DNA from: Areca catechu
Lineage: Eukaryota > Streptophyta > Magnoliopsida > Arecales > Arecaceae
Direction: 5' to 3'
Assembly: GCA_021397845.1 (NCBI GenBank)
Contig: CM038047.1
Location: forward strand, 128,322,112 to 128,386,111
Length of the DNA: 64,000 bases
This document shows positions 11,328 to 21,551 of this stretch, one piece after another; position 1 is the first letter of the stretch; each line of letters begins with the position of its first letter. Under the pieces are notes generated by a model. That model made no database searches and was not told the origin of the DNA. It saw only the letters and a list, made by a program, of their open reading frames with translations. The translations under genes were made by a program, and so were the position numbers.

Positions 11328-12688
11328 TCTCGTCTCTTTCCCCTCTCTTCCTCCCTCTTTCATCTTAATCTACTTTCCCTGCTATTTAGAGTACCCTTCA
11401 AAACAACCCCATCCAAGCTAATTATGCCACTATATGAGACCTCCCATCCCAACCTTGGATAGCTGCTAGGCGCCACCCAAGTTTATTTGAATCATTAACC
11501 AAGCCGACCACCACCCGCCACCATCCGGTTTGTTGATCTCACTAGAGATCACCACCACCACCACCTTCCTTCCATCCATATGGAAATCCCCACCGACTCA
11601 GCACCCTCGCAACCAAATCCACCGCTATCGACCACCTTATCATCCTCCTCATTAGAGAACACCGCCACTTCCACCATGTTGCTCCCCTTCCTCACTAACA
11701 CAAGATTTTTTGCCATCCCTACCACCCCCAGCAACCAAATACCATGTCGAGGCTGCCTAGTTCCTTCCCACGATTGCCATCAACCACTAGAATTGAGCCT
11801 GTGCTACCATCTCCTCATGCCACCATCCATCAACCATGCCGTCCTTCACTTCGGTATTAACCCTTCATGATCACCGATGAAAACCTAGCCAGATTTTCCC
11901 TCCAAAGCCATTCCCCTATTTTGGCAGGATCATGAAAGATCCCAAAGGGGCCAACACGATTGTGAAAGCATATTTGTTGATTTCTACCGACTTCAAGCCA
12001 TATTTAAAGGAAAAAAAAAGAAAAGAAAGAACGAAGGAAAAAAAAAGTTGGTTTAATTGATAGGTTTCAATGCCATTTGATCCCAAGTATGTTGATCACA
12101 TGACACACACTGCAATGTGGAATCAGCACATTTTTTTAGAGCAACCCGAGATCTCCTATTGACTTCAATTTTTGGGATATTGGATTGAATTGAATTTTGT
12201 TCCCCTACTTGCCTGATAACCTTGTGATTTTGGTTGAACTAGGTCCAAAGGCTTCCTATCTGATTTGTCCATGAACTCATCACCATCTACCTCAACCACT
12301 TTCGGGTTGATCTCCCATTTCAAGGATTTTGTGATATCTCATGCTTGGTGAGAAATTTTTTTATGGTTTAGGATAGAATTTAAAAATTCATTGTTGGAAA
12401 TTTATTATATTGTCCTATCTTTAATTTAGTTAGATTTGATTTAATTGAATTGAATTAACCAAGACTAGCAGTTATTTCTTAATGACTAATGATCCAATTT
12501 CTTGAAATAATTGACTGTGCATGCTGATCGGGTCACTTCCTAGATCAGACCTTAATTTTGACTAGATTTAATTTGTTTAATTCCTACTTATCTTAGACAT
12601 ATACTACTATTTATTTTAATTACCTATTTAATTTATTCTGCTAATCTCAATAAATGATTAGTAGGTCTAGGATAGCTAGCTTGTCCTA
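10961..12688. other. Unassigned low-complexity region
   Basis: No coding domain recognised. It holds an AT-rich start, a pyrimidine-rich (CTT)n tract at 11268-11365, and a C-rich part at 11500-11870 with CAC repeats. Its layout (AT-rich, then CT-rich, then C-rich leader) resembles an LTR and could be the old 3' LTR of element B, but no matching partner or termini were found. Confidence 0.4.
11268..11365 (+). repeat. Pyrimidine-rich (CTT)n tract
   Basis: Interrupted CTT/CTC microsatellite. Confidence 0.85.
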
Positions 12689-13230
12689 CATCATCCCCTT
12701 CTCCATCAGCCTCACCTACGATCTCTCCAGCCACATTGATTGCAAGTAACTCAACTACAGTATAGATAACTCTAGCCACCACTCAGACTGATGGCATACT
12801 TACTAAAACATGCATTGTAGTTCCTCCTACCACGTCGCTCGATAGTGACCCAGTACTAGCTGAGAGAACTTCTATTGCAACCTCAATCATCAAAGGAACC
12901 ATCATGATAGTTTCCTTCTCTCTGGCTACCTCCATGATGATTGGTTCCCCTGGCGCTACAGACACCATGAGCCTAGTCACCTGTGGTTCCTCTCCTAGAA
13001 TGATAGGGGCTGTAGGTGAGGTAATAGCCAAAGTCACCTCTGACACCCTATGATCCACTGGGATAGTCGGAGCCACTACTACCCATTCAATTCGGACATT
13101 TGCCCCAGGATCAATGGTGGACACCCTTGAGACCATCTCGACGATGCCACTTGAAGGAGTCGATGCCTCTCTATCTGTAACAGCACCCTTCTTTCCTATC
13201 CTAGCCTTGTCATTACTTCTCTTTCACTTC
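12689..13230 (+). pseudogene. Degenerate Ser/Thr-rich reading frame
   Basis: The plus frame reads PTSSPSPSASPTISPATLIA and continues as a Ser/Thr/Pro-rich chain to about 13230, with only two stops (near 12762 and 13048). Such low-complexity chains occur in transposon proteins of plants, but I recognise no domain. The longest uninterrupted minus ORF over the same bases is probably its antisense shadow. Origin unknown. Confidence 0.35.
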
Positions 13231-14835
13231 ACAACTCCTTGGTGGGGCCCTCATTAGTATTTCCAGTGTGAAGTTTGGACATCATTGCTTAGTCAACACA
13301 ATAGTAAGTGAGATCAACCCACACGAAAGGAAAATAGGAAGTGTTGCCGCCAAGATCATCATGGTGTGCAGCTCGGTCATGCTGGGGTATTCGTCATCCC
13401 CACTACCTAGCATCCTCCCTTCCTTCCTACAAAATACGGGAGACCAGGTTCAGGAATTCCAGTGAGGACACTCCGATGATCAAGTCAGTGGGATGATCGA
13501 GGGGAACAGAAAAGACCTCCACAGCATAGGGCTTGGGGGACCCATCCACCGGGAGGGTGTGACTCGAGATGAAAATATAAAGAAAATGGAAAGAGTAGAG
13601 ATCGAGAGCGGGGAACAGAGACTTACCTCTCCCTCCCCTTCCCCAGCATTCTTACCTTCCTGCCTCTCTCCGGAGGAGGGGCCAAGGCTCTCTCTAAGAA
13701 AGTATCTTAGGGAGCCCAGAGAAGCCCCCTGAATGCGTCAATCTGCGAACCTCCCCCAGCTCTGGAAGTTCTCCTTTGCCTTTTTATAAGAAGTTCAAAA
13801 GAAAAAACCCCTGTCCCGAAGGAAAGGACCTTTTTTTTTTCTTCTCCCCTGCTCCTTATAGGAGGGGCACTTCTATTTCTGGAGGGACAGCCCAGGTATT
13901 GCAGGTCTTGGGGCCTTGGCTGGATTCCTCTCTTCAGGAAGCTCTAGGTGTCATGCAGCGATGGTGGGTGGCCGTTGGTTGTACGACCGTGGGCATGGCA
14001 TCACGGCACTAGGCTTGGGGCCTGGGGGTGCCCGTATCGTACCTTTGGTAGGGCTGGCACTACTTGTAGAAGGCTATGGGTGACTAGGCTTTTGTTGTGG
14101 CATGATTTGAACATTTGCTTTCTGGTAGGAACTCCATACCTTGGACTCCGCCTTGGGACATGAGAGTGGCCCTGGCCAGAAGCTGACCTCGGACAGGGGC
14201 ACACCTCATGAGCCTAGCTTCGGTTGGAAGCTTGACCTCAGTAGGGAGGCTAACCTTAGACGGGGGGCTCGCCTAATGAGCCCAGCCTCGACTAGGACCT
14301 TGATTTAGGCAGGGAGGCTAACCTCAGATGGGGGACTCACCCAATAAGCCTGGCCTTGGCTGAGAGCTTGACCTCGATAAGAAGGCTGACCTTAGACGGG
14401 GGGCTCGCTCAATGATCCTAACCTCGGCTAGGAGCTTGACCTCGGCAGGGAGGTTGACCTTAAACGGGGGGGCTTACCTAATGAGCCCAACCTTGGCTGT
14501 TCACCAAACTACCACACTTGGGTGGTGGGTCTCCTGTCGTCGTGGTTGCCCATGTGCTCCATATCAATGGATGTCACCACATCAGATGCCCCACACTCTC
14601 GAGCCTAGAGGAGAGGTAGTGCTCGGGGCGAAGGGAGTAATGGTGCTGCTAATGTTGGGGGATGCGCCTACTGTACCATTAATGCCTTGGGCACCTATTG
14701 ACCGAAAATCAGGCCCCTGGTGCGAACGAGGTGACACTCTGCTCAATTTTCTAATGAAGGATCATGAATGCTCTGTTTGGATCAAAGTCACAGCCGCAAG
14801 TTTGGTGTACTTGAGATGTCCAGTTGGGCCACATG
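13231..14835. other. Unassigned GC-rich region with minisatellite
   Basis: No domain recognised. It contains a purine/pyrimidine-skewed stretch at 13600-13860 and the 68-bp minisatellite below. The solo LTR has split this sequence from its continuation at 16422. Confidence 0.5.
14171..14498 (+). repeat. 68-bp tandem minisatellite, about 4.5 copies
   Basis: Units start at 14210, 14278, 14346, 14414 and 14483, preceded by a degenerate partial unit. Each carries GAGCCCAGCCTCG, then AGCTTGACCTCG, GGGAGGCTAACCTTAGA and CGGGGGGCTCGCCTAAT. Confidence 0.9.
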
Positions 14836-16421
14836 TGTTGCCCAGGTGGCTTTCCCAAGAGAGGGTGAATTTAGAATTTAAAAAGTTTAAGCAATTATGT
14901 GCTCTTTGAAAATTCTTTGAAGTATTAAGTGTTGTGATTGAAATAATTAAATGCAAAAGCAAGATATTAGTTCTGAGCAACCCAGCTCCTACTACACTAC
15001 CCAAGACGACCACTTGAGATTTTTACTATATCCCCCATTGGAATACAGTTGGATTATTTTAAAAGGCTCACAATTCAAACCTTTACACTTTGATTTTTAA
15101 ACCGAACTCACCAAAGAAACCCAACACTTGATTTTTACAGGTCACCAAGAACCCAGCACTTGGTTTTAACACAGGCTAACCAAGAACCTATTTGGTTTTT
15201 AAACCGGGCTCACCAATAACCCAATAATTCAAAAGGAATTGCAAAGAGGAAGCAACAGAATGACAAACAAATTTTAATGGATGGTTGCCGATGCAGCTCA
15301 AGAGAAGCCCAATTGATTGCACTTCAATGCACTTGGTTGGCTTCTTCAATTTTTCAATAAATGCTTAAAGCTTCAAATGTGAGTTGGTGAAGACTTGAAG
15401 ATTATCTTGAATGATCTTCAGTGCTCTCTTGCTCACAAGCTCATGTAAGTATTAAATATTAATTCTCTCTTTTTTAAAGTTGTTCAAATCCCTTAAATAT
15501 ATAGTCTTGTACTCTTCTCAGATGATTTTAGTCATTGTAGACCATTAGGATATGGCATTTGATCGTTGGAGCACTTTTTAGATTCAAATCCCAAGTTCTA
15601 GAATTAGTCGTTATAGGCCTGAAATCGATCTTCGAGTTGGCTCGGATCTACTCGAGTCGGCTCGAATCCATAGAGTAGTTCTGGACCAGTCGCTCTCTTC
15701 AATTGAGTCAGCTAGGTTTCTCAATAGCTTGATTCCTTACTCTGGAAGAGTTGGCTTGCCTTACATTGAGTTGGCTCAATTCATAGGTGTTCAGAAATCC
15801 GGTCTGGAAAAGTTTGCTCTTTCTCATTAGAGTCAGCTCGGTTGGCTGTTCACTCAGAACTCTTTTCTAGACTCTGGAGGAGTTGGCTAGAACTTCTGAA
15901 GGGTCAACTCGGATGTCTGACTAAATGATAGAGTTAAGCTCACCTATCTAATTCAGGAAATGGTACTCCAGATGAGTCACCTCGGGTCCCTTAGAGTCGG
16001 CTGGGATATCTGCATGCCAAAAATCTTCATGCGTGCCATGTGCCAAAGTCGGCTCTTTTCTCTTCGAGTTAGCTCGGATGAATTCTTTAGTGAATTATCA
16101 GTTTTTCTCCAGAAATCATCCAGCAAGTTTACAAAGTCTCAAGATGCCTTCAAACTCTTCTAACCATATTTCTAAGAAATTTGAAGCTTGAAACACATCT
16201 AGAAGTAAACCATTTTCATGATTTTTACTTAACCTTTTCTTTGGATTTTTCTTTACATGAATCACTTACAACACAACTCATCTCAAAAATTAAGGATGTA
16301 GGAGTTGTAATGAGCATTAGAATCATCCTGCAAAAACATGTAACACACTTAAAGAGTTGTTAGTAAAATAAATACATGCTCCAATGTTTGGTTATCATCA
16401 AAATCACTTATGGGGTCAACA
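14836..16421 (-). repeat. Solo Sirevirus LTR with perfect 5-bp target duplication
   Basis: This is the inverse complement of the element A LTR, from TGTTGCCCAGGTGGC at the left to GGGGTCAACA at the right. Both ends are intact. ACATG occurs at 14831-14835 and again at 16422-16426, the expected 5-bp duplication. No internal sequence is present, so unequal LTR recombination removed gag-pol. It is 1586 bp against 1558 bp for the other copy. No coding. Confidence 0.93.
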
Positions 16422-17883
16422 ACATGGCAGTCTCCGGTCAGCCAAAGAATTGAAAGGGTGCATGCTTTGCATCGGGATGAGGCAATGGTGGGTGATGACC
16501 TTTAATATAAAGGGTCTACATGCTCCCCCATTTAAGGAGTCCTTGATCACTGTTCAGCAATATTCTATCGTGCGCTCCTTCTTTTCCCTCTGGTTCTTCT
16601 CCCGCTCGAGTGTTAAGAGCTCTTAATAGGCTAGATCCTTCGCCCATGGTTTCTTCCTTCACTCCTCTTTCGGGCCACACTGAGGGAGGGCTCTTGGTGG
16701 ACTTTAGGTTCTCTACCAATGAATTGGGGAGTCGAGTGAAGAATCTCCAGGAAGGATCAGCCGGTCGTCAAGGTGATGGCATCTAGCTTGGAGAAGAAAT
16801 CCATCGAGCTCGAAAACTTCCCTTAGGAGGACAAGGGGTAGAGCCTCCGATTACACAACTGGGAAAGAATAGAAGAGGGAGAAAGAAGTCACTCATTCCT
16901 CCCCCCCAGTTTACAAGACTAGAGGTCTTTGATGAGCAGGTGGTGGCTTGGGTGTGGTCGTTGTGTGATAGATAATGACCCCTCTTATGCCGTCAGAGGT
17001 GGCATAACGTGGTGCTGCTGTGCTGCCCTTGGAATCATGAGATTGATGAAATCCAAAGGGGAGATAGTGGAGTCGATGCTAGACTTTAGAGGTCTTGTGG
17101 ACATCTGAGGAAGGGCCCCTATGTGCTTGGCTTTTCCTACTATTGCCTTCTATGCCAATCACGGAGGTTAAGGTCAGGGCCAGGGCAAGAGTAGACCAAG
17201 CTTCCTTTCCTTTCTGTTTGTAATCTAGATTTTGAGAGATTTTCATGGCCTATCAGGGTCTCCCTTGATGTTCGACTTTTGATTAATGAAGGCATCCTTT
17301 TCTATCATCTGATGTGCCTCCATCTTCTATTCCTTTTCTTTAGTCTTTAGAATAGGAAGGTGTATTTTTGGGGCCATCTCAAGTTTGTTCCAGACTTATG
17401 GCCTCCGCAAGATGATGCTGGAGCCTTAGGGCCCATGTGAAGGCCTTTGGCTTCTGGAGCTTTCAGGGTCCCTCGATTTGACTCGCCAAGCGAGACTTTG
17501 GACTCCTTCGGTTCTTGTCCCAAAACTGCGATCGAGCCCGATAACTTGAGCCAAGAGGCTTGATGGAGGGGGTTGAGAGGCCTGATGGAGAAGGGTCGAG
17601 AGGCCTGGTGGAGGATGTCGAGAGCCTGATGAAGGAGGCTGAGAGGCTTGATGGAGGAGGCTGAAAGGCCTGCTAAAAGAGGTCGAGGGGCTTGATGCAC
17701 CAAGCTGTGAGTCAGGCAATAGATGGCTAGGACATCTGGAGTTTCCTGGCGGACATCTCCAGACAGTGAGCAAGGTGGCCGGAGCCAAGAGACTTGATGG
17801 AGGGGGTCGAGAGGCTTAATGAAGGAGATCGAGAGGCCTAATGATAGAGGCCGAGAGGCCTATTGAAGGAGGTCATGGGGCCT
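16422..17883. other. Unassigned region, continuation of the solo LTR target
   Basis: No protein domain recognised. TTTAATATAAAGGG near 16501 is TATA-like. The last 330 bp are the 22-bp minisatellite. Confidence 0.45.
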
Positions 17884-17885
17884 TG
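17555..17885 (+). repeat. 22-bp minisatellite in two blocks
   Basis: Imperfect units of GAGGCTTGATGGAGGGGGTCGA, 22-23 bp, fill 17555-17700 and 17789-17885, separated by unrelated sequence. The second block runs into the end of element D. Confidence 0.85.
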
Positions 17886-18075
17886 ATGCGGGACAATATG
17901 CAAAATTTAATCCACTAATTATTAAGCTAATTATCTGATATTAATGATAATTAATTCTTTTAGATTTTCAGTTTTAAAGACTCAAAGTAAATAATTAAAG
18001 CAAACTAGTCAACAAATTCTAAAGCCCGCAAAGTAAATCAAGAAAAACTAATTAAGAACAGGACTTGGTGATTTG
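17884..18075 (-). repeat. Element D 3' LTR, left piece
   Basis: It begins TGATGCGGGAC, the same style of terminus as the other chromovirus LTRs here (TGATGCRG). It stops where the LTR of element C begins. The rest of this LTR resumes at 27930. Confidence 0.6.
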
Positions 18076-18282
18076 TGATGTGAGATGAACCTAAGGCCGA
18101 TATGAATGCAGGAAAATAGAAACTATTTTTTTTGTAATTCTTTTAGAGTTTTAATTTGTAGGCTAATGTCCCGAAATCAAGTAAAGATTAGCAAGCAAAC
18201 TAGCAATGCAAAGAATCAACATACCTGAATATGAACTCATGCAAAATAATAAAAGGAAGGTCCTCAGAGATTGAAAAACCCT
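18076..18282 (-). repeat. Element C 3' LTR fragment
   Basis: Aligns with 26411-26620 over its whole length, for example AGAGTTTTAATTTGTAGGCT and CTAGCAATGCAAAGAATCAA. Homology ends at 18282, where copia gag sequence begins. Confidence 0.85.
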
Positions 18283-18760
18283 CAGTTGCAGAAAGGGTTC
18301 CAAGAGGAGATTGAACCCAAAAAGGGGCATGAAGATGAAGAAAGGAAAGAAGGCCTCCGAACAGATGACCTGCTTTCACTGTGGCAAGCCGGGTCATTGG
18401 AAGAGGAACTGCAAGGCTTACCTTGCAGGTGTGAAGCTTGGTGCATCGGATGCACCAAAAGGTATGAAAGAAGTTCATACTATTTTGTCATTGGATTCTT
18501 CATTTCAAATACTTGGGTATTGGATACCGCTTGTGGTCATAATATCTGCAAATCATTGCAGGGGCTGCAGAGGCTTAGAGTATTGAATGAAGGAGACTTC
18601 GAGTTCTATGGTGCTGGAGGAGAGTCCATCCAAGCAGAGGCCGTAGGGATTTATATCTTGAAGTTACCTTTGGGAAGATTTTATAGTTTAGAGATTGTTA
18701 CTATATGCCTAAGGTCATTAGAAATATCATTTTGTACCCTTATAACTTAGACAAGGTTAT
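18283..18760 (+). pseudogene. gag: Copia K gag C-terminus and protease
   Basis: The zinc knuckle CFHCGKPGHWKRNC at 18371-18412 is intact, in the frame that starts at 18311. The protease motif WVLDTACGHNICKSLQ has its catalytic Asp at 18523 in a different frame, so a frameshift lies between about 18420 and 18500. The stretch KLPLGRFYSLE and the region to 18750 correspond to the protease C-terminal half. Everything upstream of the knuckle is missing. Confidence 0.85.
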
Positions 18761-18763
18761 ACT

Positions 18764-19894
18764 ATGAATGTGTTGAGCAATGGTTGCTCAATCAGCTTTT
18801 CTAATGAAATTATATGTTGTGGCATATTTTGTAATGGTCTTTTAACTCTATCCACTAATGACAATATACTTCATGTAAGTAACAAACGAAAAAGAGATGA
18901 TGTAAACAATACTTTACTCTGGCACTATCGGCTTGGACATATTTGTGAGACTAGGATTAGCAAGTTATACAAGGAAAATTTCCTTAATCCTTATGATTAT
19001 GAATCATTACGAACTTATGAATCATGTCTCATGGGTAAAATGGCCCAGACTCCATTTAGTGGACATAGAGAAAGGACAACTGAGTTATTAGGACTCATAC
19101 ATATAGATGTATATGGGCCTATGACAACTCAGGCCAAGGGTGGATACTCTTATTTCATCACGTTTACTGATGACTTTTCAAGGTACGGATTTGTGTATCT
19201 TATGAAACATAAGTCCGAAGTCTTTGATTAATTTTTAGAGTATCAAAGTATGGTATAGAAACAAACGGGGAAACGTATTAAAATCCTTCGATTAGATCGA
19301 GGAGGTGAATACTTATCCACCGAGTTTCTCGATCACCTTAAAGAAAACGGGATTATCTCTAAATGGACCCCTCCTTACACACCACAATTAAATGGTGTTG
19401 TTAAAAGGAGGAACCGTACCTTATTAGATATGGTACGGTCCATGATGTGCTTCACAGAGTTACCTGTTTCCTTCTAGAGATATTCCTTGGAAACTGTGGC
19501 TAATATCTTTAATAGATTACCATCTAAATCTATCTCTAGCACTCCATATGAGATATGGAGAGGTAAGAAACCTAATCTTAAGTATCTTAAGATATGGGGA
19601 TGTCCAGCCTATGTCAAAAGAAATTTTGGACATAAGCTAGATGCTAGAGCAGATTAGTGTCTATTTGTAGGATATCCTAAAGATAGTATAGGATATCTGT
19701 TCTACCACCCTACTGAACAAAATGTTTTTGTCAATAGGAATGCCACTTTTCTGGGGAAAGAGTTCATCTTACAAAAGGGCAGTGGGAGAAATATTGAACT
19801 TGAAGATGATCAACAAGTAGATACATCTCAACCAAATGATAACATAGTTAGTATAGAACCAGAACACACCACTCTTATCCATAGGTCTGATAGG
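18764..19894 (+). pseudogene. pol: Copia K integrase
   Basis: Integrase zinc site: LLWHYRLGHICETRISKLY at 18917, then TYESCLMGKM, where the first Cys is Tyr (TAT at 19016). The core begins LIHIDVYGPM (19096). The second Asp lies in LRLDRGGEYLS near 19290. The third catalytic residue, Glu in this family (GVxERRNRTL), is Lys (AAA at 19403). Stops occur at 19229, 19256, 19477 and 19657. The frame is unbroken from 18764 through RT. Two lost catalytic or metal-binding residues and the stops make it inactive. Confidence 0.88.
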
Positions 19895-21537
19895 GTGCGT
19901 CATGCACCTAAGAGGTATGGGTTCATTATTGAAAATAATGAAGCCTGGATCATTGAAAATGATGAACCTCTAACCTATATGGATTCTATCATGAGTAGGG
20001 ACTCAGACAGATGTCTAGAAGCCATGAGATCCGAAATGGACTCCATGTATGTCAACCAAGTGTGGACTTTGGTTGATGCACCAAAGGGTGTTAACCCAAT
20101 TGGATGCAAATGGGTCTATAAGAAAAAGATTGGGGCAGATTGCCAAGTTGAAACTTATAAAGCCAGATTAGTGGCTAAGGGTTTTAGACAAAAACAGGGA
20201 ATAGATTATGATGAAACATTTTCTCATGTTGCCATGCTTAAATCTATTCGAATCATGCTTGCTATAGCAGCATATCATGATTATGAAATCTGGCAGATGG
20301 ATGTGAAAACCGTATTCCTTAATGGTTTCCTTGAAGAAGAGGTCTATGTGTCACAGCCAGAAGGTTTTGTCTTGGAGACTAAACCTAATCAGGTATGTAG
20401 GCTGAAGAAATCTATTTATAGATTAAAGCAATCATCCAGGAGTTGGAACATCCGATTTGATAAGACAGTCAAAGAGTTTGACTTTATTAAAAATGAAGAT
20501 GAACCTTGTGTGTACGAGAAGACTAGTGGGAGTGCCGTAGTTTTCTTGGTTCTGTATGTGGATGACATACTCCTCATTGGGAATGATATCCCAATGTTAC
20601 AATTAGTCAAGGTATGGTTATCTAAATAGTTTTCCATGATAGACTTTGGAGAAGCATCCTGTATACTGGGTATCAAGATCTATAGAGATAGATCTAGGAG
20701 GATGATAGGCTTATCCTAGTCTAGGTACATTGACCAAGTGCTAAAGAGATTTAGCATGGAGGGAAGTAAAAGAGGTTACTTGCCCATTGGTCATGGCATA
20801 CATCTTTCTAAGATGATGTCTCCTAAGACACCTGAAGAAAGAAATAGAATGAGTTCTATACCTTATGCTTCGGCTGTAGGATCTATAATATATGCTATGT
20901 TATGTACTAGGCCTGATGTGGTATATGCCTTAGGTATAGCCAGCAGATTTTAGGCTGATCCAGGAGAGGATCACTGGAAGGCTGTGAAAAATATTCTTAA
21001 TTACTTGAAAAGGACTAAGGATATTTTTTTGATATACGGAGGATCAGATCTTAAAATGGAAAATTATTCAGATTCTAGTTTTCAATCAGATTCAGATGAT
21101 AGCAAATCTATTTTATGATATGTTTTTACCCTAAATGGAGGAGATGTAAGCTGGAAGAGTTCTAAACATTAGACTGTAGCTGACTCAAAAACTGAGGCAG
21201 AATACATTGCTATTAGTGAAGCTTCCAACGAAGCTGTCTGGATGAAGAAGTTCATCTCAGAGTTGGGCGTTGTTCCGGAGATTGAAGATCCAATACCACT
21301 TTACTGTGATAATACTGGAACCGTCGCTCAAGCTAAGGAACCTAGAGCTCATCACAAATCAAAGCACATTCTAAGACGCTTCCATCTCATTCGATTATTG
21401 AAAGACAAGAAGTCTGCATTAAAAGAGTAGAAATAAAGAACAACATAGCAGACCCGTTCACTAAGGCGCTACCACAGCGGAAGTTTGATCGCCACCTCGA
21501 TTATATGGTGTTAAAATTTAAAGGCGATTGGCTTTAG
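19895..21537 (+). pseudogene. pol: Copia K reverse transcriptase and RNase H
   Basis: A 244-residue open stretch (19895-20629) covers the RT fingers and palm: VNQVWTLVDAPKGVNPIGCK, ARLVAKGFRQKQGIDYDETF, WQMDVKTVFLNGFLEEEVYV (Ala to Thr in the usual VKTAFLNG) and LYVDDILLIGND near 20555, with YVDD intact. Stops at 20627, 20717, 20951, 21116 and 21170 replace Trp, Gln or similar positions. RNase H reads NYSDSSFQSDSDDSKS, ADSKTEAEYIAISEASNEAV and YCDNTGTVAQAKEPRAHHKS. One frameshift near 21410 precedes the end DPFTKALPQRKFDRH and a stop at 21535-21537. Confidence 0.9.
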
Positions 21538-21540
21538 TGC

Positions 21541-21550
21541 AAGTGGGAGA
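21541..21550 (+). other. Polypurine tract of copia K
   Basis: AAGTGGGAGA two bases before the LTR, the usual plus-strand primer site for this copia group. Confidence 0.85.
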
Positions 21551-21551
21551 T

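Noticed and set aside
11580..11870. Pro/Ser/Thr-rich 96-aa ORF, and the similar 140-aa ORF at 32293-32715
   Set aside because: C-rich low-complexity LTR-like DNA without stops in one frame; no domain.
12783..13136. Minus-strand ORF of 117 aa
   Set aside because: Antisense of the Ser/Thr-rich plus frame; no domain.
14171..14498. CRISPR-like array
   Set aside because: Units are contiguous without distinct spacers, and this is a plant genome. The same applies to 51601-52090.
14412..14909. 165-aa plus ORF
   Set aside because: Starts in the 68-bp minisatellite and runs across the solo LTR boundary at 14836, so it is a chance frame.
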